Positions 8,762-17,212 of a stretch of 64,000 nt of DNA are shown piece by piece. The first letter of the stretch is position 1. Each line of letters opens with the position of its first letter. The DNA is from Algoriphagus sanaruensis (GTDB taxonomy: Bacteria > Bacteroidota > Bacteroidia > Cytophagales > Cyclobacteriaceae), in NCBI RefSeq assembly GCF_001593605.1, contig NZ_CP012836.1:992001-1056000 (forward strand), read 5' to 3'. The translations under genes and the position numbers were made by a program. The notes beneath the pieces are model-generated. The model saw nothing but the letters and a program-made list of their open reading frames with translations. It was not told the origin of the DNA and did no database searches.

Positions 8762-8793
8762 CAAAGGTACTAGTATTATTTTCAATTGCGCAA
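8762..8793 (-). promoter_or_regulatory. Promoter of the small lipoprotein gene
   Basis: On the minus strand TACCTTTG (8762-8769) is an exact Bacteroidota -7 box, with TTG at 8791-8793 after a 21-base spacer. The predicted start of transcription is about 20 bases before the start codon. Confidence 0.65.
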
Positions 8794-8811
8794 GTGCCGT
8801 TCAAATATTTT

Positions 8812-10125
8812 TTACTTGTTTTTATAAACAATTTTCACCGGAACTCCCTCGAAATCAAAGTTCTCACGAATACGGTTTTCTAGATACCTGGTATAAGGTG
8901 ACTTGATGTATTGTGGAAGATTGCAAAAGAAGGCAAATACCGGGTTTTTGGTCGGTAATTGTGTCACATATTTGATTTTTATGTATTTCCCTTTCCATGC
9001 TGGAGGAGGGTATTTTTCAATTTCTTGAAGAAGTGCATCATTTAGTTTGGAGGTAGGGATTCGTTTGGTTTTATTTTCAAAAACCTTCACCGCAAGCTCA
9101 ATGGCTTGAAAGATCCGTTGCTTTTCAGTGACTGAAGTAAAAATGATCGGAATCCATTTGTTTTCCCCAAGGCGTTCCAGCATTTCATCCTTAATCTTGT
9201 TCATGGTTTTGTGGTCTTTTTCGATCAAATCCCACTTGTTGACCATGATCATAACCCCCTTATTGTTTTTGATCGCCAGTCCAATCAGATTAATGTCCTG
9301 TGCTTCCAATCCTCTGGTAGCATCTACCATAACAATGACCACATCCGATTCTTCTAAGGTTCGGAGTGAACGCATCACCGAATAAAACTCAATATCTTCT
9401 TTGACTTTGGCTTTTTTTCGAATACCAGCTGTATCAGTGATGATAAAATCCTTACCAAATAAGGTATATCGAGAATGGATTGCATCCCTCGTGGTCCCTG
9501 CCTCATCCGTGACAATGGATCTTTCTTTTCCCAAAAGGGCATTTAGAAATGAGGATTTTCCAACATTTGGTCGTCCAAGAATGGAAATTTTAGGAACATC
9601 TGCATCCGGATCCTCTTCCCCCTCATCTACAAAATGGCTGATCACTTCATCCAGCAAATCCCCAGTCCCACTTCCGCTTACAGCAGCGATAGGAAAAATC
9701 TCAAAATCGGTCAAGCCTAGTGAATAAAACTCATTAGCCATTAGGGCTTTTTCGCCATTGTCAGCCTTATTTGCGACTACATAAAGTGGCTTTTTGGTGC
9801 CCCGTAGTTCATTTGCAAATTCAGTATCCAAATCGGTTAGACCATCTGCGCAGTCTACCACGAACAGGATTACATCTGCTTCCTCAATTGCTAGTTTTAC
9901 CTGTTTTCTAATTTCTGCTTCGAAAATATCCTCAGAACCGGTCACATATCCCCCGGTGTCGATAACCGAAAAGAATTTTCCTCCCCACTGAGCATGACCA
10001 TAATGCCGATCTCGAGTTACTCCACTGAGGTTGTCCTCAATGGCTTTTCTTTCTTCTACTAGTCGATTGAAAAGTGTGGATTTTCCCACGTTTGGTCTAC
10101 CGACGATTGCTACAATATTTGCCAT
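8812..10125 (-). CDS. der: Ribosome biogenesis GTPase Der
   Basis: Der (EngA) is an essential double GTPase needed for maturation of the 50S ribosomal subunit. The 437 residues contain two tandem G domains, each with a P-loop (GRPNVGKSTLFN at about 8-19 and GRPNVGKSSFLN at about 183-194) and NKxD motifs (NKAD, NKWD), followed by the KH-like C-terminal domain. Its start lies two bases after the era stop, so era and der form one operon of ribosome-assembly GTPases on the minus strand. Confidence 0.98.
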   Translation of the reverse strand: MANIVAIVGRPNVGKSTLFNRLVEERKAIEDNLSGVTRDRHYGHAQWGGKFFSVIDTGGYVTGSEDIFEAEIRKQVKLAIEEADVILFVVDCADGLTDLDTEFANELRGTKKPLYVVANKADNGEKALMANEFYSLGLTDFEIFPIAAVSGSGTGDLLDEVISHFVDEGEEDPDADVPKISILGRPNVGKSSFLNALLGKERSIVTDEAGTTRDAIHSRYTLFGKDFIITDTAGIRKKAKVKEDIEFYSVMRSLRTLEESDVVIVMVDATRGLEAQDINLIGLAIKNNKGVMIMVNKWDLIEKDHKTMNKIKDEMLERLGENKWIPIIFTSVTEKQRIFQAIELAVKVFENKTKRIPTSKLNDALLQEIEKYPPPAWKGKYIKIKYVTQLPTKNPVFAFFCNLPQYIKSPYTRYLENRIRENFDFEGVPVKIVYKNK

Positions 10126-10127
10126 GA

Positions 10128-11021
10128 TTAATAGGGGTCGTACCCGAATTTTTTAAGTTTTGCTTTATTTTTCCTCCAGTCAGGTTCTACCTTCACGAAG
10201 GTTTCGAGAAATACTTTTTTCCCGAAAAATTTTTCAAGATCTATTCTTGATTCAATGCCTACTTTCTTAAGCATTTTTCCTTTATTACCGATAATGATAC
10301 CTTTTTGACTATTTCTTTCTACGAAAATGGTCGCGCGGATACGAATGATTTGTTCCTCTTCGTGAAAATCCTCAATACCAACTTCTGTGCTGTAGGGGAT
10401 TTCTTTCTTATAGTTGGTAAAAATTTTCTCCCGAATGATCTCGGAGGCAAAGAACCGTTCTGGACGGTCAGTTAGTTCCTCTTTGTCATAAAAAGCTGGA
10501 TGCTCGGGAAGTCTTTCCAGAATTTCAGGAAGGATTCTATCAGTATTAAAATTTTCCTTTGCAGAAATTGGGATTACTAGTTGAGCTTTAACCCTCGAAG
10601 TCCAATAGTTTGTCACCTCCTCCAATTGACCTTCTTTGGCAAGGTCAATTTTGTTTATCACTAAAAGGACTGGGATAAGGGATTCATTGATCCGTTTGAT
10701 CACTTCCTCAATCTCCTCATCAGTTTCAAAGAGATCTGTCACAAAAAGAATGACATCAGCATCTTCCAAAGAAAGATTTACAAATCCCATCATGCTTTTA
10801 TGAAGCTCGTATTGAGGCTTCAGCATTCCTGGAGTATCTGAAAATACAATTTGATAATGATCGCTATTAGTCAGGCCGAGGATTCGATGGCGGGTAGTTT
10901 GTGCCTTAGGAGAAATGATTGAAAGTCGCTCACCGACAAGAATGTTCATGAGCGTGGACTTGCCTACATTAGGTTTTCCTACGATGTTGACAAAGCCTGC
11001 TTTATGTGGATGAGCGGTCAT
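10128..11021 (-). CDS. era: GTPase Era
   Basis: Era binds the 3' end of 16S rRNA and helps 30S assembly. It has an N-terminal G domain (GKPNVGKSTLMN P-loop, DTPG switch II, NKID) and a C-terminal KH domain with GxxG-type IIIGNKGKMLKKVG. I take ATG at 11021 as the start (297 residues). A longer frame opens at GTG 11039, but the candidate promoter -7 box begins at exactly that point, so a transcript would start inside those six codons. It is followed by der after two bases. Confidence 0.96.
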   Translation of the reverse strand: MTAHPHKAGFVNIVGKPNVGKSTLMNILVGERLSIISPKAQTTRHRILGLTNSDHYQIVFSDTPGMLKPQYELHKSMMGFVNLSLEDADVILFVTDLFETDEEIEEVIKRINESLIPVLLVINKIDLAKEGQLEEVTNYWTSRVKAQLVIPISAKENFNTDRILPEILERLPEHPAFYDKEELTDRPERFFASEIIREKIFTNYKKEIPYSTEVGIEDFHEEEQIIRIRATIFVERNSQKGIIIGNKGKMLKKVGIESRIDLEKFFGKKVFLETFVKVEPDWRKNKAKLKKFGYDPY

Positions 11022-11038
11022 TTTTAAAGAATTTTTCA

Positions 11039-11046
11039 CAAAGGTA
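11039..11046 (-). promoter_or_regulatory. Candidate -7 element for era-der
   Basis: TACCTTTG on the minus strand is an exact TAnnTTTG box, 17 bases upstream of the ATG chosen for era. It abuts the divergent tRNA promoter (TTG at 11048-11050), so the two polymerase sites overlap. No good -33 element was found for this side. Confidence 0.5.
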
Positions 11047-11047
11047 C

Positions 11048-11077
11048 TTGATTTTTGAGAGATAGTCCTTACCTTTG
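11048..11077 (+). promoter_or_regulatory. Promoter of the initiator tRNA gene
   Basis: TTG (11048-11050), a 19-base spacer and TACCTTTG (11070-11077) make a full match to the Bacteroidota promoter. Transcription should begin around 11084, a few bases before the mature tRNA end. Confidence 0.75.
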
Positions 11078-11088
11078 CATCACAATAT

Positions 11089-11161
<73 letters not shown>

Positions 11162-11166
11162 CTACG

Positions 11167-11196
11167 AAAAGGACACTAATCAGTGTCCTTTTTTTT
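11167..11196 (+). terminator. Terminator of the initiator tRNA gene
   Basis: A GGACACT / AGTGTCC stem extended by A-T pairs, loop AATC, followed by eight T residues. It begins six bases after the tRNA. Confidence 0.92.
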
Positions 11197-11200
11197 ATTA

Positions 11201-11227
11201 AAAAAAAAGAGGCCTTGGGCCTCTTTT
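11201..11227. terminator. Terminator, mainly minus strand
   Basis: The AAAAGAGGCC / GGCCTCTTTT stem has a three-base loop. On the minus strand it is followed by a run of eight T (11201-11208). It covers the stop codon of the small minus-strand frame ending at 11226 and supports the idea that something is transcribed from that side. Confidence 0.8.
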
Positions 11228-11537
11228 ACTTTTTATCCTTATCCTCGTCTTTGTAATATTCGGAAAGCCTTTCTAGATCCTCATCAAAACATAAAGGCAA
11301 AAACTGAATTCGGAATTGGTTTAATTTCTCCTCCCTTTTTCTTAAAATCTTCTTTCGAGCCTCTAGCCGTTTTTCCCAGCAAGCTTTTTTCAAAAAAGTA
11401 AGCTTTCGATGTAATCCGACTATTTTTCTTCTGTTCAAGGACAAGCGATTGGTTAGGTTTATTTTCGATTAGTATGAAATCGTCCTCATTTCTAAAATCA
11501 AATTCGGACAGATTTTCATCAGCAAAAATTCTGCACA
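11226..11537 (-). pseudogene. Possible frameshifted small gene of unknown function
   Basis: No single frame explains this stretch. One frame opens at ATG 11537 with an acidic start (MCRIFADENLSEFDFRNEDD) and runs on to 11284 with poor-looking sequence. A frame shifted by one base runs from about 11468 to a stop at 11226 inside a strong terminator, with a basic helical part (EARKKILRKREEKL) and an acidic C-terminus. Joining them across an A-rich stretch near 11460-11468 would give a protein of about 104 residues. This could be a one-base mutation or sequencing error. Alternatively only the 72-codon frame 11226-11444 (TTG start) is real. I do not recognise the product. Confidence 0.35.
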
Positions 11538-11632
11538 TTTTTAATGTTGTGCTAAAAGTAAAAAACAAAATATTCTGAAACATACCCACGACTGGGTATT
11601 TTCAAATTCTTTTTTCTTTCTATAATCTACTT

Positions 11633-12022
11633 TTATTTGGATTCGATTCTATCTAGGGAAATTTTACCTCCTTCAGTTACAAAAAGAACTAAGTATATCG
11701 CAAAATATAAAAGTGAGAGTTCTTTATCTCCAAAAGGATCATCCCAGTGGGCATAAAATGCAGCTACCAGCATGGTAATCATCAAAGGGATTGTTGCAAG
11801 TTTAGTTTTGAAGCCTAACATCACTAAAATGGCACAAATTACCTCTGCAAATACTGCCATGCCGAGACTAATTTCGGGCCCAAGCCCAAAAGGATCCGCA
11901 AACTTGACGGGTCCTTCAGCAAAAAATCGACTGATTTTCGGGATTCCATGCGTAAGCATCATTCCTCCTGCAAATAGTCTTCCGACTAATAATCCGATGT
12001 CTTGGAGAGCTGTAAATTTCAT
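11633..12022 (-). CDS. DoxX family membrane protein
   Basis: A 129-residue integral membrane protein with four predicted helices (about 8-28, 50-70, 75-95 and 102-120). The N-terminal block GLLVGRLFAGGMMLTHGIPK is typical of the DoxX family, whose members have been linked to quinone or thiol redox at the membrane in various bacteria; the substrate here cannot be told. It lies 27 bases after prmC on the same strand and may be co-transcribed. Confidence 0.85.
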   Translation of the reverse strand: MKFTALQDIGLLVGRLFAGGMMLTHGIPKISRFFAEGPVKFADPFGLGPEISLGMAVFAEVICAILVMLGFKTKLATIPLMITMLVAAFYAHWDDPFGDKELSLLYFAIYLVLFVTEGGKISLDRIESK

Positions 12023-12049
12023 ATTTAATAGGTTTAATTTGGCGCGAAA

Positions 12050-12883
12050 TTAGGGTTTGATAGCCGATATTATTCGTTCTTTTCCGTTTAAATCTTGATG
12101 AACTTCCATATCAGCATAACCTTGTCTTTCCAATTCGAAGCAAATTTCTTTTGAAGCCCTTTCATAAATTTCGAAATAGATTCGCCCAGTGTTTTTCAAA
12201 AGTGAAAGGCCTTTTTTAGCAATCATGCGATAGAAAATGATCGGATCTGAATCAGGTACGAAAAGGGCAAGGTGGGGTTCGAACTGAACCACATTTTGAT
12301 GCATTTCAGCCAAATCTTTTTGAGGGACATAGGGAGGATTTGAGACCAATATATCTAGTGGAGGAATTTCAGGAGTTTCAGTTAATATGTCACCGTGGAA
12401 AAAATGAACCCCTCCTTTGAGGCTTTGATTATTTCTTTTCGCAACCTCTAAAGCCTCATCAGAAATATCCATTCCAAACACTTGTGCTTGGTCCAATTCC
12501 AAATCCAAGGTAATCGGGATACAACCTGTTCCGGTCCCAATATCCAATATGGTAAGTCCTACTTTTTTATTTTCCTTTAGTATTAAATGAACCAGTTCCT
12601 CGGTTTCATTTCTAGGAATTAGAGTTGAGGAACTAACTTGAAATTCCCTTCCATAAAATGGTGCTTTGCCCAAAATATATTGAATAGGTTCCCCAGTTTT
12701 AAGCCGCTCAAAATCGTCTATAAGTGCTTTTGGTAAAGTTTCTCGATTAAGGAATTTAATCAAGTCTACTCTCTTTAAACCCAAATGGTGCTCCAGTAAC
12801 CAATGAATCAAGGTTTCGCTTTCTGTTTTGGGATAAATTGAAAGTTCATCAGACCATTGATTTACTAATTCGGAATAGGTCAT
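12050..12883 (-). CDS. prmC: Peptide chain release factor N(5)-glutamine methyltransferase
   Basis: PrmC (HemK) methylates the glutamine of the GGQ motif of release factors RF1 and RF2, which raises termination efficiency. The 277 residues hold the N-terminal helical domain that binds the release factor and a SAM methyltransferase domain with motif I LDIGTGTGCIPITL and the diagnostic active-site motif SNPPYVPQKDL. A complete promoter lies 30 bases upstream. prfA is not in the window. Confidence 0.96.
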   Translation of the reverse strand: MTYSELVNQWSDELSIYPKTESETLIHWLLEHHLGLKRVDLIKFLNRETLPKALIDDFERLKTGEPIQYILGKAPFYGREFQVSSSTLIPRNETEELVHLILKENKKVGLTILDIGTGTGCIPITLDLELDQAQVFGMDISDEALEVAKRNNQSLKGGVHFFHGDILTETPEIPPLDILVSNPPYVPQKDLAEMHQNVVQFEPHLALFVPDSDPIIFYRMIAKKGLSLLKNTGRIYFEIYERASKEICFELERQGYADMEVHQDLNGKERIISAIKP

Positions 12884-12913
12884 AGATTATTACTGAGGAA
12901 AATTTTAGATTTT

Positions 12914-12942
12914 CAAAGGTAAGGAGTCCAACATCACCCAAA
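12914..12942 (-). promoter_or_regulatory. Promoter of prmC
   Basis: On the minus strand TTG (12940-12942), an 18-base spacer and TACCTTTG (12914-12921) match the Bacteroidota consensus, 30 bases before the start codon. Confidence 0.65.
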
Positions 12943-13088
12943 AAAGATTTTTAAAAATGTGAGGATCCAAATTCTTCTTGGGGAAGTCGGATGACCTAGA
13001 ATCAAAAAAGACCAACTTAGAAGAATGCTCTAAAAGGAGATGATTGGCGTCATTTTCAACTGAAAAGTCGAACATCAGCAATTCTACC

Positions 13089-13096
13089 TACCTTTG
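13089..13096 (+). promoter_or_regulatory. Candidate -7 element for the RsmB-type methyltransferase
   Basis: TACCTTTG is an exact -7 box, 18 bases upstream of the ATG at 13115. No clear -33 TTG is found at the right distance. Confidence 0.5.
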
Positions 13097-13114
13097 CCTC
13101 AGAATTAGTTTCCC

Positions 13115-14302
13115 ATGAAGTTACACAACAATACCATCCGAGGAGTTCATACTGCGCTCCAAGCTATTTTTGAAGAAGGTCAATATGCAGACAAAGTCAT
13201 CGAGCGTACCCTCAAATCTAATCCAAAATGGGGCTCAAAAGACCGTTCGTTCATCGCTGAGACTACTTATGAAATGGTCCGTTGGTGGAGGTTGATTAAT
13301 TTTTTAAGTCCATCTACGAATCTTTGGGATTTGTTTGGCACCTATTGGTTGATGCAAGGAAATGATCTGCCAGATTGGGAAGAATTCGAGCGCCTACATC
13401 CGGAGAAGATTAAGGCCAAGTATGAGTCTATCAAAGATCCTGGACTTCTTGAATCGGTCCCGGAATGGCTGCATAATTTGGGAGCGAAAGAACTTGGAGC
13501 AATTTGGGAAAAAGAAATTCATGCCTTAAATGAAGAGGCTGAAGTGGTCTTGCGTGTCAATACCCTAAAAACCTCTCGAGAGCGATTGAAAAATCAATTG
13601 GCTGAGGATGGAATCAAAACCTATATTCTGAAGGGCTATCCAGATGCTCTGATCCTTGAAGAAAGACAAAATGTCTTCCGTCATCCGGCATTCAAGGCTG
13701 GGCTTTTTGAAGTTCAAGATGCAAGTTCTCAACTGGTAGCGACTACTTTGGCCGTGGAACCAGGAATGCGGGTAATTGATGCCTGTGCTGGGGCAGGTGG
13801 AAAATCTTTACACCTAGCCGCCTTGATGGAAAATAAAGGGAAGGTAATTTCGATGGATGTTGAAGAATGGAAGCTTCAGCAAGCCAAACTTAGAGCGAGA
13901 AGAAATGGCGTATCGATATTTGAACCCAAACTGATCGAAGGTTCCAAAACTATCAAGCGTTTAAAAGAAACGGCAGATCGATTGCTTCTTGATGTTCCTT
14001 GCTCTGGATTAGGAGTGCTCCGTAGAAATCCTGATACCAAGTGGAAGCTTTCACCAGAATCTATCGAGAAGGTACAGCAAACCCAACAGGAAATTCTTCA
14101 ATCCTATCCTTCGATGTTGAAAAAAGGAGGACAAATGGTTTATGCTACTTGTAGTATTTTACCATCTGAAAATGAGGAGCAAGTCAAGAAGTTCCTGGCC
14201 AGTGAGGCAGGGAAAGATTTTGAGTTGTTAGAAGAGAAGAAAGTTTTTGCTCATGAAAATGGCTTTGATGGCTTTTACATGGCGAGATTGTTGAAAAAAT
14301 AA
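13115..14302 (+). CDS. RsmB/NOP family rRNA (cytosine-C5) methyltransferase
   Basis: A 395-residue m5C methyltransferase acting on rRNA or tRNA. The SAM-binding motif is VIDACAGAGGKSLHLA. The two catalytic cysteines of the family are both present: the nucleophile in YATCSILPSENEEQV and the partner in LLDVPCSGLGVLRRNPDTKW. The N-terminal ~130 residues are helical and may be a NusB-like RNA-binding region. RsmB itself modifies C967 of 16S rRNA in E. coli; the exact target here is not certain. The gene has its own promoter and terminator. Confidence 0.9.
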   Translation: MKLHNNTIRGVHTALQAIFEEGQYADKVIERTLKSNPKWGSKDRSFIAETTYEMVRWWRLINFLSPSTNLWDLFGTYWLMQGNDLPDWEEFERLHPEKIKAKYESIKDPGLLESVPEWLHNLGAKELGAIWEKEIHALNEEAEVVLRVNTLKTSRERLKNQLAEDGIKTYILKGYPDALILEERQNVFRHPAFKAGLFEVQDASSQLVATTLAVEPGMRVIDACAGAGGKSLHLAALMENKGKVISMDVEEWKLQQAKLRARRNGVSIFEPKLIEGSKTIKRLKETADRLLLDVPCSGLGVLRRNPDTKWKLSPESIEKVQQTQQEILQSYPSMLKKGGQMVYATCSILPSENEEQVKKFLASEAGKDFELLEEKKVFAHENGFDGFYMARLLKK

Positions 14303-14309
14303 AAAATCT

Positions 14310-14346
14310 GCTTGGGATGGAATTGAATTTCTTTCCCAAGCTTTTC
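14310..14346 (+). terminator. Terminator after the RsmB-type gene
   Basis: The GCTTGGGA / TCCCAAGC stem with a 16-base loop is followed by TTTTCTATT, eight bases after the stop codon. Confidence 0.7.
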
Positions 14347-14452
14347 TATTAAAATTGAATTTTTTGAATGCTGACTAAATTTTTCCAAACTTTATTTTTG
14401 AGATTCAGGCCTACCGAAGGATTTTCCGCATTTATTTTTGTTTTCCTATGGC

Positions 14453-14480
14453 TTGGCATTGGATTTTGTTTGTACCTTTG
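14453..14480 (+). promoter_or_regulatory. Promoter of guaB
   Basis: TTG (14453-14455), a 17-base spacer and TACCTTTG (14473-14480) fit the Bacteroidota consensus, 36 bases before the guaB start. Confidence 0.6.
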
Positions 14481-14492
14481 ACGGGCAAATAG

Positions 14493-15995
<1,503 letters not shown>

Positions 15996-16001
15996 GGAAT
16001 T

Positions 16002-16027
16002 AAAAACCGGCCTCGGCCGGTTTTTTT
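16002..16027 (+). terminator. Terminator of guaB
   Basis: The AAAACCGGC / GCCGGTTTT stem (tip CTCG) is followed by a run of seven T, eight bases after the guaB stop. The stem is nearly symmetrical, so it is a strong hairpin. Confidence 0.9.
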
Positions 16028-16080
16028 ATGGAAAATGGGCGATTCTCCACTCATCTTTCCTCATTCCTCCTTGCATTTTC

Positions 16081-16088
16081 TATTTTTG
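16081..16088 (+). promoter_or_regulatory. Candidate -7 element for pyrD
   Basis: TATTTTTG is an exact TAnnTTTG box, 30 bases upstream of the GTG start chosen for pyrD. It lies downstream of an alternative ATG at 16035, which speaks against that longer frame. No -33 element is evident. Confidence 0.45.
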
Positions 16089-16118
16089 GACATTCATTCC
16101 ATTTTATCACTTCTCGCT

Positions 16119-17159
16119 GTGTATAAATCGCTGTTAAAACCTCTTCTATTTCTTCAGAAGCCTGAAAAGGCACATCATTTCACCTTCGATATGACCAAGT
16201 GGACCTTCAATCTTCCCTTAGTCAAATCCATGGTTAAAAATGCATTTGCATTGGATGATCCTCGATTGGAGCGAGAAGTTTTTGGTCTGAAATTCAAAAA
16301 CCCCGTTGGGCTGGCGGCAGGATTCGATAAAGACGCCAAGCTGATCGATGAAATGGCGATGTTGGGTTTTGGATTCATCGAAATTGGGACTTTGACTCCT
16401 AAGCCCCAAGAGGGAAATCCTCAGCCCAGGCTTTTCAGATTACCTCAGGATGAAGCCTTGATCAATCGTATGGGGTTCAATAATGGGGGTGTGATGGAGG
16501 CAGTCGAGCGATTGAAAAGCCGAAAATCTCAGGTAATTGTCGGAGGGAATATTGGTAAAAATAAAGTCACGCCCAACGAGAATGCTGTCGATGATTATTT
16601 GATTTGCCTCGAGGAGCTACATCCTTATGTAGATTATTTTGTAGTAAATGTGAGCTCTCCTAATACGCCAAATCTTCGCGATTTACAGGAAAAAGAACCT
16701 TTAAAGCAATTACTCACAGCTGTAAAAGCGGCGAATGATTCCAAGTCTAAACCCAAGCCTATCCTCTTGAAAATCGCACCTGATTTGACAGATGGTCAGC
16801 TAGATGATATCATTGAAATTGTGAAAGAAACCCAGATCGATGGTGTGATTGCGACCAATACTACGATTGATCGTTCGAAACTGACCACCACTGCTTCGGA
16901 AGTGGAAGCTATTGGAGCAGGGGGAGTGAGTGGAAAAGTGCTCAAGCAAAGAAGTACTGAGGTAATTCGATATCTCCATCAAAAATCTGAGGCGGCTTTT
17001 CCGATCATAGGAGTAGGAGGAATATTCTCAGCAGAAGATGCAATCGAAAAGTTAGAAGCGGGTGCGAGCCTTGTTCAGGTGTACTCGGGCATGATTTATG
17101 AGGGGCCAGGCTTGATTAAAAAGATAAAAAAGGGACTATTGGCATATTTTTCCAGGTAA
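16119..17159 (+). CDS. pyrD: Dihydroorotate dehydrogenase (quinone), class 2
   Basis: Oxidises dihydroorotate to orotate at the inner membrane and passes electrons to quinone, in pyrimidine synthesis. The class 2 signature is clear: an N-terminal helix that docks on the membrane ([22 protein letters not shown]), [37 protein letters not shown], the catalytic serine region [12 protein letters not shown] and FMN-binding [12 protein letters not shown] place the start at GTG 16119 (346 residues), which fits the family's N-terminus and lies behind a promoter box. The frame continues upstream to ATG 16035, but those 28 residues look unlike the family. Confidence 0.93.
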   Translation: MYKSLLKPLLFLQKPEKAHHFTFDMTKWTFNLPLVKSMVKNAFALDDPRLEREVFGLKFKNPVGLAAGFDKDAKLIDEMAMLGFGFIEIGTLTPKPQEGNPQPRLFRLPQDEALINRMGFNNGGVMEAVERLKSRKSQVIVGGNIGKNKVTPNENAVDDYLICLEELHPYVDYFVVNVSSPNTPNLRDLQEKEPLKQLLTAVKAANDSKSKPKPILLKIAPDLTDGQLDDIIEIVKETQIDGVIATNTTIDRSKLTTTASEVEAIGAGGVSGKVLKQRSTEVIRYLHQKSEAAFPIIGVGGIFSAEDAIEKLEAGASLVQVYSGMIYEGPGLIKKIKKGLLAYFSR

Positions 17160-17189
17160 GTTGCCTTTCTTCGGCCTTTTGGCTAAACT

Positions 17190-17197
17190 TAAATTTG
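17190..17197 (+). promoter_or_regulatory. Candidate -7 element for ftsK
   Basis: TAAATTTG exactly fits TAnnTTTG and lies 15 bases upstream of the ftsK ATG, so the leader would be very short. No -33 TTG is found at usual spacing. Confidence 0.4.
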
Positions 17198-17212
17198 TAC
17201 TTGATCAAGTAA

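Noticed and set aside
8569..8883. 104-codon plus-strand Ser/Thr/Val-rich frame opposite the small lipoprotein
   Set aside because: Its low-complexity start is just the reverse of the lipoprotein's repeats; the minus-strand gene has lipobox, promoter and terminator.
11183..11401. 72-codon plus-strand frame after the initiator tRNA
   Set aside because: It begins inside the tRNA terminator and has a Phe/Pro/Lys composition without any family features.
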